Shown: positions 9,939 through 21,276, numbered from the stretch's first letter. The stretch: 64,000 nucleotides of DNA from Neostapfia colusana (GCA_030760725.1 JASWHV010000010.1:37949760-38013759), one strand, 5' to 3'. Notes: generated by a model not told the origin, from the sequence alone. Translations and numbers: made by a program.

Positions 9939-12900
9939 TGACACGACCCCACTGGTCCTGTCGAGCCAGGATCACGCTGAGGGGTGCTGCGTTGCACAAC
10001 ACCGTATAACACACGTCAAAGGTACAAAGCGGAAGCGGAAGCTTTATTACATAAACAAGTTTATTAACATGTTTACATCAAAATAAGTTTAGTCCACACT
10101 CGCGGGCGTAGACTAAGCATCAAGTGCACGTTCAGCCCTCGAACGTGTCCTTGCTAGCACACTCGCACACTAACTCTGCGGCGTGCACGACTCCCACTCG
10201 ACGGGGTTCCCCTCCTGGGGTTCCGTCTCCTCTTCGGGAGTCCCTTCCTCATAGAACCCTGCAAAAGCTTCAAACACAAGCAGTGAGCACGAAGGCTCAG
10301 CAAGTCTGACCCGTCTCACCTAAACATGAAACTTCTACATGAGGGTGATGGGTTGCATGAGGTAAAAATCATTTGCAAGGACTCGCCTAATTAGTAGAAC
10401 CTTACTTTCAAGTTTTAGCAGCAGGTTGTGGAGAACTTTACGCTAAGGCACATGAGAGAGCCGCAATCAAACAAGAAACGCATTTCTCTCATGTACTTTG
10501 CCCAAAGTTGAAAAGAACTTTAGTTAGCACTAAGCTACAACATATCATTAACAATCAATATCCAACTTTCAATCAGCAACATTTTAACATGTAACTAGCC
10601 TGTTCTTTCTACGTCACGGTACAGTGAACAAGTGGTACTCACTGACCGCGAGGGACGGCGATTATAATCGATTTACACCTGCAGGGTTACCCGAACAACC
10701 CGTCACGTACGCCCGTACTCGATGTTGCCTACAACAACCATCACGGACGCCGTACGCGACTACCTTTCACCCGTTAGCCAAATATTGAACCGGTCCCATC
10801 GTCCCGAGCAAGAGGTCCCTGCACGCGCATCTCTGTGCCGCCAGCTGATTTACACCTCGAGCTCTCAACCTACCCTCTGAACGACGGGCAATGCCTCAAT
10901 ACCCAGCTACCCGAGTTACATCAGTTTCCCGGTTCCCATATAGCCGGTAGGTCTTCGGTACTGTTCTAGCTTGTTCAACAGGCCCGCACACGGCTCGGTC
11001 CTCAATCGACACAAGCGGAGCTACAGCACACAGGCCCCAAAGTCCTGCTGCCCTTACTCTCCGCTCGGTCTCATTTTCTTGCCATGTGTATCATGTGCTA
11101 TCTCTACCCGAGCAATGTGCCTCTAGCCTATTCTCGCGAGTAGTTCCAACTACTCGACTTGTACCGAATCCTACTCTATCCTAGCAATGCAGTGGCTAAC
11201 GGGGTTTGCAATCCTAAACCCCAACCCATGGTTTTCTTGGCTATGCAGTGGGGTTTCCAAACAAGACTCTGATGCACAACATAAAGAAAACAAGTATGTG
11301 CTCAAAACAATAAAAATTTATAAAATGGTTAATGCAAACCGGGGCTTGCCTTGCTGCTCTTGGTCGTAGGCTAGCTGTTCCTCCGGAGTAACGAAGTCTA
11401 GGACTTCGGGTTCCTCCTCGACCTTAGCGACTACATGATAAGAACAATGTATGTATTAATTAAATGCTTTTGTATTAACTTTGAAGTTGTGAAGTCTATA
11501 ACCTTTACTAGATAGACCTAATGACTGTGAAACTTTTACTGTGGCTTGGTTACAACCTAAACAGAGACTTGGTCAAGTTTTAGTTGCAGCAAAGCTCATT
11601 TGAGCCCTCCACAAATAATTATGTCCTTGACCTTAATTAAAGGCTTTTAGGGTGTTCTAGGTATTTTCATGAAACAAACTATGACTTTCTGAAAACTAGA
11701 TTTTCAGAGGGTTCTAATGGAATTGGTCTCACTTAATTTGGAAGTCTCTAACTAAAGATATGAGCTAAACAATTTCAGAGAAAATTCTGAAAATGTTTCT
11801 GAACATTTTCTATTTTCTCTGGAACAGTTTTACTAATCACACCATTAGGTGGACTAAATGAGCTCAAATGGATCTGAAAGTTTTATGGTAGTTCAAGGAT
11901 ATTTTGGTGAACATCTCAGCAAAATTTCAGGATTTTCCTCCAAATGATTCTCCAGTTAAAATTCCTAACAGTTTAAACTTTAAGGAATTAATTCTGGAGA
12001 ATTAAGGAATCTCATGAAGTGACACTTGATTTTCTGGAAAGTACTCAAAGAGCAGAATCCAGCAAAATTTGGTTCACTCAATTTGGAGCTTTCTAGCCAA
12101 AGTTATAAGGATTTGAAGTTTGAAGGAAATCTGAAAATCGGGGAAAAGTTTAAACTCGCGCGTGGGCCCAGGAGACACGCGTCGCACGCCGAAGCGACAG
12201 CACACCGCGGCCCACAAGGCTTTTGCGCGCCAGCACACCCGATCCCGGCCGCAGCCGGATCCCGATTCAAAATATCGGCCGCTGACAGCTGGGGTCCACC
12301 CCCTTCTTCAACCTCGCGACACCCGCGCTCCGCCGCCGAGGGACCTCGCCGGAGAGCTCGCCGCCGGCTGCTGTACAGCTTCAAACTTCTTGATTCTGGC
12401 CGCCCCTGCCTACTTTTACTTGGGGAACATGATCCGAGGGTCAGCTGCTCATGACAACGGCCGGAGCATGGTCGGCGACGAGCCGCCATATCGGAACGAC
12501 TTCGGCCATGTCGGCTGATGCTCCTAGTGCCTCAGCTACTTGGGAAACCGGTCGGGGAGCATCAGTGGACCTCAGAGAAGGTCGACATGAACTCGGGGCA
12601 GCTCGGGGAAGGCCCGAAATAGGTCCTCACCGTGCGCCCGATACCCCCCGTGCGTTCCGCCATTAGTAGACCTTGAATTACGCCGGGCACAGAAGTTCTC
12701 CGGCCCAGAGTTGTGAAGGCAACTTGTGCGTCACCGTGTCTAGTTCGTGTGGGAGTGGCCTGAGGCCCTCTAATCCTTTCTAGAGCACGAATTAAACAGA
12801 ATCGTACCCGAGGGTCGTTCTGCACACAGAAAGGGGAAAAGTGGAAATTCGCCGCCGGTGAGCAACCACTCGAGCTGTGGCTCGGGGATGAGCAGCACCG

Positions 12901-13932
12901 ATCACTTGCGCGTCCAAGGGTGCCTTGGCTCGGGCGTGACAACGCCCAGGTTGGGCTGTCCACGAGAGCCCGAGGTGCGGCGGTTTCCAGTTCCGAGTTT
13001 GATCTTTCGGCACAGCCGATATCACTCGGTTTCAATCGATTTCTATCAATGGGAAGGATGGAGGATGGTTGCTAGTACCTTGCTGGGACCTTGGAATGGA
13101 AAGAGGGAGCTGCGATCGGCTTGATCAAGCAGGAACTCGAGCGGCGGCGATGGCAGTGGGAAAAGCAGTCGCGCACGTCGGTAGCTCGGGGAAATGGTGA
13201 CTGAGGCACGCCGGGGAGGGAATAAATAGCTCGGCCGGCTGGCCTCCGGCTTGGGGCACGCAGCAGGAGCTGGCGCCGGCCGGCCCCTTCGGTGGCGCGC
13301 GCGCACAACAGCCGGGAACCGACTGAACTGTGGTTCAGTCGGTTTGCTTTGAGGCTGAGGCTGACATGTGGGTCCCACTCCTCTTTTAACCTCTGAAATT
13401 TATTCCTAACAGCTGTGGTAAACAGTGAACCCTATTCTACCCTTGGCAACTCAAATTATTCACCCAAGAGCCATTTGAATTGATCAAAGTTCAAATGAGG
13501 TTTGGTTTGAATGAATTTCAGCACAAGTGCAGTTTGAAATTCAAATAAAGTTTGAGTGTGTGAGCTCACAAAAATGTGCTGAGCAAGAATATGCCTTCCA
13601 CTTTTAAATTCAGTGGGTGAAAACAGTTTGAATTTGAATATGTTTTCAAACTGCCCCTTTCCTATCTACACCCAAGATGACCTCAAAAATGTTTTGAATT
13701 TGGGTGAAACTTGGCATGGACATCCTTGGCAAAGTGTAGGAGTTTTCATATGTCCAGCCCATCTATATCACATGTGGGAAGTACCACTTTTGCAATGTGT
13801 GAGTTTGTTCCCTAATGAGCATGTTGATAATTGTTACTTGCTCTTTATTTGTGTTCATCATTTTTCCTCAAATGAGGTGTGTGGTGTGGGGATGAACACT
13901 GCAAATGGGTGTCAAAAACTGAGGCCCTTACA
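9939..13932 (-). repeat. 3' LTR of F2-c (3,994 bp)
   Basis: On the minus strand it runs from TGTAAGGGCC at 13932 to GTGTCA at 9939. It includes a possible TATA-like CTATTTAT near 13222 and an AATAAA signal (complement at 10041-10046) close to the end. It also holds the F2 middle exon (11430-11350) and last exon (10258-10170) of the LTR reading frame. It lacks 52 nt present in the 5' LTR near 23550, but retains the U5 part that the 5' LTR has lost. Confidence 0.95.
10170..11430 (-). other. LTR reading frame of F2-c: middle and last exon (predicted, spliced)
   Basis: The middle exon, 11430-11350 (81 nt), follows a GTAG 3' splice end and encodes an acidic segment with PEVLDFVTPEEQL and DQEQQ. 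It ends at the GC donor AAG|GCAAGC. The last exon starts at 10258 after GCTTTTGCAG and encodes a Glu/Pro-rich segment ending VEWESCTPQS and TAG (10172-10170). Joining the two in phase 1 gives one open frame; the intervening 1,091 nt has GC...AG ends. The same design occurs in F2-d and F2-b, and in a diverged form in all F1 LTRs. Splicing and translation are inferred, not shown, and I see no in-frame ATG in these two exons. Confidence 0.55.
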
Positions 13933-13950
13933 TTCCTCCCCCCTTAAAAG
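13933..13950 (-). promoter_or_regulatory. Polypurine tract of F2-c
   Basis: On the minus strand this is CTTTTAAGGGGGGAGGAA directly before the 3' LTR, the expected primer for plus-strand DNA synthesis. Confidence 0.9.
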
Positions 13951-14002
13951 AATCTCGTCCCGAGATTATAAGGTGAAAATGAGAGAGAGGACGGTGGAAA
14001 AA

Positions 14003-17000
14003 TTACCGGATATGCGACGTGAGAAAGTCGGGGTAGTTAGTGCGAAGGAATTCTTCGCTCTCCCATGTCGCTTCATCCATGGAGTGATTACTCCACAGAA
14101 CCTTGTAGAACCACAACGTACGGTTGCGTGTGGTTCGGGCCTTTTCATCAATAATCTGCACCGGTTCCTCCCGATAGGTGAGATCCGGTTGCAGTTCTTC
14201 AATGTCTTCCAGCTGAACGGTAGTTGATAGCTTGAGACACTTCCTCAGCTGGGAAATGTGAAAGACGTCGTGCACACCGGAAAGTGCTTCTGGTAATCTT
14301 AGCCGGTATGCCACCGATCCACATCTTTTGGTAATCTGGAATGGACCGATGAATCGGGGTGCTAACTTTCCTCTCACCCCAAATCTGTTTACTCCCTTCA
14401 TTGGAGACACTCGTAGATATACGTGGTCTCCAGCTTCGAATTGTAACGGACGCCTTCTCCGGTCCGCATACTGTTTCTGTCGGGATTGAGCGGCTTTTAG
14501 GTTCGCTTGAATTAATCGAACCTTTTCTTCCGCGTTGTTGACAAGATCAATCCCGAAGGTGACCCTCTCGCCAGACTCACACCAATTCAATGGTGTGCGG
14601 CATTTTCTCCCGTATAGCGCCTCGTAGGGCGCCATCTTGATGCTGGCTTGGTACCCATTGTTGTACGAGAACTCGGCTAACGGCAAGTGATCATCCCAGT
14701 TCTTGCCGTGGTCGATAGCGCAAGCTCGTAGCATGTCTTCTAAGATTTGATTTACCCGCTCCGTTTGCCCATCCGTCTGCGGGTGGTAGGCTGAACTACG
14801 GATCAGCTTCGTCCCCAAGGCAGCGTGGAGCTGCTCCCAAAAACGGGACACAAATAAAGTGCCCCGGTCCGATACGATAGTATGGGGTACGCCGTATAAG
14901 CATAGGATCCGTGAGATGTACAGTTCAGCGTACTTCTTGGCGTTGTAGTTGGTGTTGACCGGGATGAAATGGGCAACTTTGGTGAGCCGATCGACGATCA
15001 CCCACACAGAATCATGTTTCTGTAAGGTGGTGGGTAAACCGACGACGAAATCCATGCTCACGTCCTCCCACTTCCAGGCAGGAATGCCCAGTGGTTGCAG
15101 CAGTCCCGGTTTCCGCATGTGGTCTGCCTTCACCCGTCGACATGTATCACACTCGGACACGTATTTTGCAGTCTCTCGCTTCATCCGTGTCCACCAAAAC
15201 TTGCTTCTGAGTTCTTGATACATCTTGTTGCTGCCGGGGTGAATAGAAAACTTTGATAAGTGAGCCTCATCAAAGATTTTCTTCCGTAACTCCGGGTTTC
15301 GGGGTACGACGATCCGGTCCTTGAACCATAGGACGCCGTCTCCGTCCTTCCGGAAACATTTCAACTCCCCACTGTCTACACGTCTCCGCAAATGTGATAT
15401 GCCCTTGTCATTCTTCTGGGCTGCCGCTATCTCTTCACGGATGGTGGGGATCAAAGCTAGGTTGTAGAGAGCTCCATGTGGAATCACATGTAGTGGTGGT
15501 TCGCTCTCTTCCAACGGTGTGATGGTCAGATTATTGACGTGTGACTTGCGGCTTAGCGCGTCTGCCACAACGTTTGCCTTGCCCGGATGATAATGGATCT
15601 CTATCTCGTAATCCTTTATCAGTTCTAACCATCTTCGTTGCCTCATGTTCAGCTCCTTCTGAGTGAATATGTACTTGAGGCTTTTGTGGTCGGTATATAA
15701 ATGTACGAGGTTACCGAGTAGGTAGTGCCTCCACATTTTCAGTGCAAGTACCACGGCAGCGAGCTCCAAGTCGTGAGTTGGATAATTTTGCTCATGATTC
15801 CTAAGCTGCCGTGACCCATACGCGACCACCCTTCGGTCTTGCATCAACACACATCCGAGCCCAATGCCGGATGCATCGCAGTACACATCGAACGGTTTTG
15901 TTGTGTCTGGCTGCGCCAAAACCGGTGCTGATGTCAGGTGCTTGACTAAAGCCTTGAATGCTGCTTCACATGCTGGACTCCAAACATATTTGGTAGCCTT
16001 CTTCAGCAGCTCTGTCATTGGCTTGGCAATCTTCGAGAAGTTCGGAATGAACCTCCGATAATATCCCGTGAGTCCGAGGAAACTCCGTACCTCATGAACA
16101 GTTCTCAGGGATTTCCAATTCAGCACTTGCGTGATTTTGCTCGGGTCCACAGCGATACCCTCCGCTGAGATGATATGCCCGAGGAAAGGCACTTGCGATA
16201 TCCAAAACTCGCATTTGCTGAACTTTGCGTATAACTTGTGATCCCGCAGCCGTTGCAAGACTATACGCAGATGTTTCTTGTGATCTTCCTCCGACTTGGA
16301 ATATACCAGGATGTCGTCGATGAAGACCACGACAAACTTGTCCAGCTCCGGCATGAACACCGAGTTCATTAAGTACATGAAGTGAGCTGGAGCATTGGTG
16401 AGGCGAAAGGACATGACCAGGTACTCATAAAGTCCGTACCTTGTCGAAAAAGCTGTCTTTGGAATGTCCTCAGCCCTGATCTTAATCTGATGGTACCCGG
16501 ATCTTAAATCCATCTTGGAAAAGACCTTTGCTTCGACCAACTGATCAAACAACATGTCGATCCGTGGCAACGGGTACTTGTTCTTGATGGTTACGGCATT
16601 TAATGGACGGTAGTCCACGCAAAGCCGCAACGTTTCATCCTTCTTTTTGACAAATAATGCCGAACAGCCCCATGGCGAGGAGCTCGGCCTAATAAAACCC
16701 TTCTCCAGAAGGTCCGTGAGCTGAGTCTTCAGTTCAGCCAACTCCTTGGGCGCCATCTTGTACGGCCTTCGGGATATTGGCATGGTTCCCGGTGCAAGTT
16801 CAATCTTGAACTCCACCTCTCTATCGGGTGGCATCCCCGGCAAATCATCCGGGAATACATCAGGGAATTCTCGGACCACTGGAATGTCTTCCAATCTGAT
16901 GGTTGTGGCTTGATAGACACTTGGAAGTTTTATGTCTGGACTGTCCAGAAATAATGAGTGAGAACCGTGCACTCCTGAGTTTAAGTGCACGACTCGGAGG

Positions 17001-17683
17001 ACGGTGTCTAAAACAGCGCCGTGGCGGTTTAACCACGACATCCCTAGGATGACATCGACCTTCTGTCCCTCTAAGATAATGAGAGACGTGGGGTACACTC
17101 TACCCGCTAAGCATAATGGTGCTTTGGAGACCATTACGCTTGCTGAAATCTTCCCGCCCGGTGAACAAATTAAATATGGACTATCGGTGGGTAGTATTGG
17201 CAAGCTGTGTTTAGCAATGAAAGCTTGGCTAATAAAATTATGCGTGGCGCCTGAATCAAATAGTACTATAGCGGGATGCTGGTGGAGTTGGAACATACCC
17301 GCAAGGATTGGCTCGCCCTCCGGCACGTCCTCAATGGCAAGCTGGTGGACAGTACCGGGCCTAGGGTTTGCCCGCCGCGCATTAGTAGGGTTCCGGGGTT
17401 GATTCCTCCCCGGAAACTGTGGTACCACTCCGCCGCCTTGCCTCTCCGGGCAACTGCTCGCGAAGTGTCCTGGACGACCACACTTGTAACATGTGGCCGC
17501 TGCTGGTGGAGTACTTGGTGGACGAAAGCCCGGCATGCGTTGCGGAGGTGCAAACGCACGCGGCATCGCCCGCTGCTGCTGTTGTTGTTGCGGTGGTGCT
17601 GGCAGTGCCGGCCGGAATGCCGGTGAAGAATACGGCCGACCGCGGAACGGCATCGACCGCTGTGGTGGCTGCCAGCGCGGACC
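14003..17683 (-). CDS. pol (and gag zinc knuckle) of F2-c
   Basis: An uninterrupted frame in line with gag, separated from it only by the TAA at 17684-17686. Counting from the first Met (17653): CX2CX4HX4C knuckle at residues 55-68, protease FDSGATHNF around 132-140, reverse transcriptase with FIDD near 445, RNase H DASG near 595, integrase HH-CC zinc finger near 805-845, then the D,D,E core (SMDF, SDRG, GQTERVN), and a C-terminal chromodomain-like segment (FYKVLWSNHSMDEATWE). This is the catalytic set for copying and integrating the element; chromodomains in this clade are thought to steer insertion to heterochromatin. All core motifs look intact. Confidence 0.95.
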   Translation of the reverse strand, partial: GPRWQPPQRSMPFRGRPYSSPAFRPALPAPPQQQQQQRAMPRAFAPPQRMPGFRPPSTPPAAATCYKCGRPGHFASSCPERQGGGVVPQFPGRNQPRNPTNARRANPRPGTVHQLAIEDVPEGEPILAGMFQLHQHPAIVLFDSGATHNFISQAFIAKHSLPILPTDSPYLICSPGGKISASVMVSKAPLCLAGRVYPTSLIILEGQKVDVILGMSWLNRHGAVLDTVLRVVHLNSGVHGSHSLFLDSPDIKLPSVYQATTIRLEDIPVVREFPDVFPDDLPGMPPDREVEFKIELAPGTMPISRRPYKMAPKELAELKTQLTDLLEKGFIRPSSSPWGCSALFVKKKDETLRLCVDYRPLNAVTIKNKYPLPRIDMLFDQLVEAKVFSKMDLRSGYHQIKIRAEDIPKTAFSTRYGLYEYLVMSFRLTNAPAHFMYLMNSVFMPELDKFVVVFIDDILVYSKSEEDHKKHLRIVLQRLRDHKLYAKFSKCEFWISQVPFLGHIISAEGIAVDPSKITQVLNWKSLRTVHEVRSFLGLTGYYRRFIPNFSKIAKPMTELLKKATKYVWSPACEAAFKALVKHLTSAPVLAQPDTTKPFDVYCDASGIGLGCVLMQDRRVVAYGSRQLRNHEQNYPTHDLELAAVVLALKMWRHYLLGNLVHLYTDHKSLKYIFTQKELNMRQRRWLELIKDYEIEIHYHPGKANVVADALSRKSHVNNLTITPLEESEPPLHVIPHGALYNLALIPTIREEIAAAQKNDKGISHLRRRVDSGELKCFRKDGDGVLWFKDRIVVPRNPELRKKIFDEAHLSKFSIHPGSNKMYQELRSKFWWTRMKRETAKYVSECDTCRRVKADHMRKPGLLQPLGIPAWKWEDVSMDFVVGLPTTLQKHDSVWVIVDRLTKVAHFIPVNTNYNAKKYAELYISRILCLYGVPHTIVSDRGTLFVSRFWEQLHAALGTKLIRSSAYHPQTDGQTERVNQILEDMLRACAIDHGKNWDDHLPLAEFSYNNGYQASIKMAPYEALYGRKCRTPLNWCESGERVTFGIDLVNNAEEKVRLIQANLKAAQSRQKQYADRRRRPLQFEAGDHVYLRVSPMKGVNRFGVRGKLAPRFIGPFQITKRCGSVAYRLRLPEALSGVHDVFHISQLRKCLKLSTTVQLEDIEELQPDLTYREEPVQIIDEKARTTRNRTLWFYKVLWSNHSMDEATWESEEFLRTNYPDFLTSHIR

Positions 17684-18559
17684 TTATGGTGGGCGATTCA
17701 CCATCCGAAACTTCTGAGAAGGACCGCCTCCTTCTCCGCTGCTCTGCGGCGCGCTTCGCTTTCGCTCTGCCGCCGCCAACTCCTTGCCGGAGTCTTCCTG
17801 AACAATCGCAGCATCAATTATGTCGTTGAGGCTGCCGCGATTGAACATCGCCAGCTTGTCCTTCAGGAGCGGGTTAAGCCCCTGGTAAAAGTGGTCCCGC
17901 CGCTTCTCGTCCGTATCTGCGTGATACGACGCGTAGAGTGCGAGATCGTTGAACGCTCTGGAGTACTCCAGCGCGTTCCGGCTCCCTTGTTGCAGGTGTA
18001 GGAATTCCTGCGTCTTCCTCTTCATCAAACCGGGCGGTATATGATAGGCCCGGAAGGCCGTCCGGAACTCCGCCCAGGTCATCACTCGGTCGGTGGGTTG
18101 TGAAGCACAAAAGTTGGCCCACCACGCGCTCGCGGATCCTTGGAGCTGCTGGACCGCGAACTGAGTCTTGCGCTGCTCGCTGATTTGGAGCAGCCCGAAC
18201 TTCATCTCTATGGCGCGGAGCCAGTTGTCCGCGTCAAGTGGTTCATCCGCCCTTGAGAATACAGGGGGATGAGTCGCCAGGAAGTCAGAGTAGGAGCTCT
18301 GTTGGCGCTCCTCACGATCTTGACGTCTCTCTGGGCGAGACGTATTCGCAATTAACGTTTGCAGCAGCTCTGTATGCTGCTGATGTGAACCCGCCATTGC
18401 CGCGACAATGTCGGCCAATGTAACCGTTGGCAGTGGCGGTGGCGGTGTTTGCTGTTGCTGTTGCTGCTGCTGTCCCGAGGAGTCCTCGGGAGGTGGTTGG
18501 GAGGTCTCTCCCCCTTGGCTAGTACCTCCAACATCGGGGTTGGCACGAGTACGCGTCAT
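17684..18559 (-). CDS. gag of F2-c, ends at an in-frame TAA
   Basis: Capsid gene. I place the start at the ATG 18559-18557 (MTRTRANPDV), because it follows GAATTTCAG, a 3' splice-like end with a CTAAT branch-like motif upstream; the in-frame start further upstream would lie inside that signal. Polyglutamine follows the Pro-rich N-terminus. The core shows DADNWLRAIE and SAWWANF. The frame closes at TAA (17686-17684), where relatives have a Tyr-like codon; it is otherwise continuous with pol, so one base change may separate this copy from a full polyprotein. Confidence 0.9.
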   Translation of the reverse strand: MTRTRANPDVGGTSQGGETSQPPPEDSSGQQQQQQQQTPPPPLPTVTLADIVAAMAGSHQQHTELLQTLIANTSRPERRQDREERQQSSYSDFLATHPPVFSRADEPLDADNWLRAIEMKFGLLQISEQRKTQFAVQQLQGSASAWWANFCASQPTDRVMTWAEFRTAFRAYHIPPGLMKRKTQEFLHLQQGSRNALEYSRAFNDLALYASYHADTDEKRRDHFYQGLNPLLKDKLAMFNRGSLNDIIDAAIVQEDSGKELAAAERKRSAPQSSGEGGGPSQKFRMVNRPP

Positions 18560-18831
18560 TCTGAAATTCAACACAGCAGCAATTAGCACATGTCTTACTC
18601 AAAATTCCATAAACAGGAGTAAGTATTGAAGCGACGCATGATTAACTTGCACAACATTCACATATATTGATAAAGCATAAACTTTATACAAGATACATTA
18701 TTCTCGGATCTCCGAGAAGTCGTGCTCATGTCGTCACTACCCATACATACGCTACTGTCTACACGACATGTCACCGATTACAAAAGTTGGGTTACGCTAC
18801 CCTAGCTGCCCTACTTGGCAACCGTAACCCC

Positions 18832-19776
18832 CTACTCGGAGTAGAACTCGACCTCCTGTGGGTCGTCCTCCTCCGGTACCTCTGCTGGTGGCTCGGGGTC
18901 TACCACCTCTTCTCCCATTCCAGGTTCTCCCATGGCTGGAAGACCCAAGACTACCGGTACGCCCAATACCGGGGGCACGAGGTCCTGCAATGCATGCACC
19001 TCGTCCATAGCCTGGTTGTAGTCCTCTTCCCAGCCTTGTCCTTCCTCAATAGCGTCGTCCCGCTCTTGAGCAAGGTCCTCATTCTGCTGGGTTAGGGTCT
19101 GCACCAGCTCTTGCAACGCCGCAATGTCAACACGGCTCTTCTTCTTTGCCTTCTTCAGACGACGCAACTGATTGTGTTGTTCATTCAGTCGCTTGATCGT
19201 CGGAAGGAGCACATTGCGGAGTGCACTGTGAGCACTCTCAAAATGATCTCCACGGCTTGTGCTCTCCTTGAGCTTGGTGGCGAGATGCTCCGTATGAACA
19301 GCTTGGCTGTCCATCACAGCGTTTCCCGCCCTCATTTGGAGGCTGAGATTTGCCTCCGCGGGGTTGTACCTTGGGCAACTCGGGTTTGTTGCCTCTAGGT
19401 ACCTCTCTTCCCACACATGCTGAGCTCGTCCCTCCACCGGAACGAGTGCGTATGGAGTTCCCTCCATAGCCTGTACGTGTAGTTGGCAGAAACGTGACAT
19501 AGTGTCACGGGCTGCCACTTGCCACATCCCTTCCGGTTGTCTTCCTCTCACCGTGACGGTGAATGGCACCCAACCGGGTGGCGTAGGCCCTGCAGGAACC
19601 TCGACATGGATCGTCCACGTCTTGTTCCCCTCTTCGCCTTCTTCCTTGGCGAAGTATTGCGGCATCTGGTTGTACCCGAAATATTGGAGCATTAGCCACA
19701 ATGCTCCCGGGTAGCCGCTACGGTCAGAGCAGTGGGAAACTACCCACCCGTTCTCCAACCGTTTATCTGCTGCCAT
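18832..19776 (-). CDS. orf0 of F2-c, 314 aa, unknown function
   Basis: A complete open frame upstream of gag on the same strand. The ATG at 19776-19774 is immediately preceded by TATATTTTTACAG, a textbook 3' splice site. The N-terminal ~130 residues look globular with aromatic residues. Residues about 200-270 are Leu/Glu/Gln/Lys-rich with a basic KKAKKKSR stretch and look like a coiled coil; the last ~40 residues are acidic and Pro-rich. The overall layout (globular, coiled coil, acidic tail) resembles the F1 orf0, although I see no convincing residue-by-residue match. I do not recognise a known enzyme domain. Confidence 0.8.
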   Translation of the reverse strand: MAADKRLENGWVVSHCSDRSGYPGALWLMLQYFGYNQMPQYFAKEEGEEGNKTWTIHVEVPAGPTPPGWVPFTVTVRGRQPEGMWQVAARDTMSRFCQLHVQAMEGTPYALVPVEGRAQHVWEERYLEATNPSCPRYNPAEANLSLQMRAGNAVMDSQAVHTEHLATKLKESTSRGDHFESAHSALRNVLLPTIKRLNEQHNQLRRLKKAKKKSRVDIAALQELVQTLTQQNEDLAQERDDAIEEGQGWEEDYNQAMDEVHALQDLVPPVLGVPVVLGLPAMGEPGMGEEVVDPEPPAEVPEEDDPQEVEFYSE

Positions 19777-21260
19777 CTGTAAAAATATATTTGAGAAATG
19801 TCAAATATTTATTTAAACAGTAAACCATTGAGTTATAACATAAGATATGTCATTGAACCCTTAACACTTGGAAACATAGTTCAAATTTTTAAACAAATTT
19901 GACTGCTGATCTGCTGTTCCCATGACAGCCCTGACCAGTTTCCATATCAATCTGATTTAGGCCAGGTTAAAAGCAAAACCAGTCCTGGAGCTCAACATCA
20001 AAGTTAAAGTTAACTTCAATAGCTTTCCAGAAAGTATTTGGTTGGCCTAAGATCTGCTCTGGTTCAAAAGTTATGAGATGTCAAAGTTAACAGAATTTCT
20101 GGGAACAATTGGACAGCACCTCCCTGCCTTAGGTACTGATTTGATCCAAGAATTCCAGTTAATTCTGTTCCTAATCTGACAAAACTTTCTGTTACAAAGT
20201 TGTAACCCATCTCATAAGCTTCCCAGAACCACCTCATTTTCTATTTTTGGATTTTTATGCAGGAAGTTATGCTTAATTTACAGAGAGTCTACAGAGAGTC
20301 TTTGCTCCGTCCTGTTTTCTGGACAGTTTCAACTCTACTGCATTTTTCGAGTGGTTAAGGGATGAAACACCTCTGGAACTCAACAGAAAAGTTGTAAAGC
20401 TCCTCCAAAGCTTTCCAGAAATGTATCATACGACCCCAACCTCGAAAGAACTCAACCTCTAACCTCTGATTAACTTCAGCCTTGATTTAGCTGAAAACAG
20501 AGTGCTCTGTCCTTAACATCCTATAAGTTGAAAATTTATTAACTTTGAATATCCTGTTCAAGGGAAGGAGTTACATCAAGTTTTACTACTTTGGATCAAA
20601 ACCTTCAAGTTTTTAAATGAAGTTGTTCATTTAGTTGGGTGTGACGTCGAGGCGTCACCAGATTATGTCGGTACTACGTCCTCACAAAGGAAAAACCTAT
20701 ACCGGATTTAGCCGGCTTCATTAGTTCAGTGGCACTACTCGTCACTCGCACACGGATGCTACACGTCTACCGTTTCGTGGTAAGGCTACCTGCAGAAACT
20801 CAAACAATCATCAGACTCGGCTGCACACCGAGCCCGGAATCCATACAGTTTGTACACCCGGCCGTCATCACTCGCCCGGATGTTCTCAAGCCAAACACGC
20901 CTTGAGTTACGTGTTCACGTTTCAGACCACGTGACGGGGTCTCCCATGTTGCACCACGCACGCCAGGGACAGACGTTGCTCGAATACCCCAAACGACATG
21001 AAGAGTCGTAGAGGATATCAAAGCGGGTCGGGTTACCTGCCACCCGTGGGGCTCCACCCTTCAGCTTGTGCGCACTGGTGGACAGCGCTTACGTGCACCC
21101 CCCAAGACATGAACGTCCCGAGATGCACGATTTTCCGACATAACAAATAAGTTAATAAGCCACTTTCTATATACTAATAACATCCTTATACGGGCTACTA
21201 ACTCGTTCCTCACTGGATTTTTGAAAAAGAAGACCTTTGTACTGTGTTAAACCTCAAGCG
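19777..21260 (-). other. Long untranslated leader of F2-c
   Basis: About 1.48 kb between primer site and orf0. It is AT-rich near orf0 and has no convincing open frame on the coding strand. The orf0-proximal end is a 3' splice site, so much of this leader may be removed as an intron. I could not choose a matching donor by eye. Confidence 0.5.
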
Positions 21261-21273
21261 AGCTCTGATACCA
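21261..21273 (-). promoter_or_regulatory. Primer-binding site of F2-c (tRNA-iMet)
   Basis: On the minus strand this is TGGTATCAGAGCT, complementary to the 3' end of initiator tRNA-Met. It is separated from the LTR end (21277) by the three bases GCG, which matter for the rearrangement in the adjoining LTR. Confidence 0.9.
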
Positions 21274-21276
21274 CGC

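Noticed and set aside
12026..12518. Overlapping open frames of 118-142 codons, repeated identically at 22027-22519
   Set aside because: They lie in the GC-rich part of both F2-c LTRs, overlap each other on both strands and are identical only because the LTRs are. No family motif or codon signature.
13613..14227. 204-codon frame crossing the LTR/polypurine boundary of F2-c
   Set aside because: Runs antisense into pol and spans LTR, polypurine tract and coding region; chance opening.
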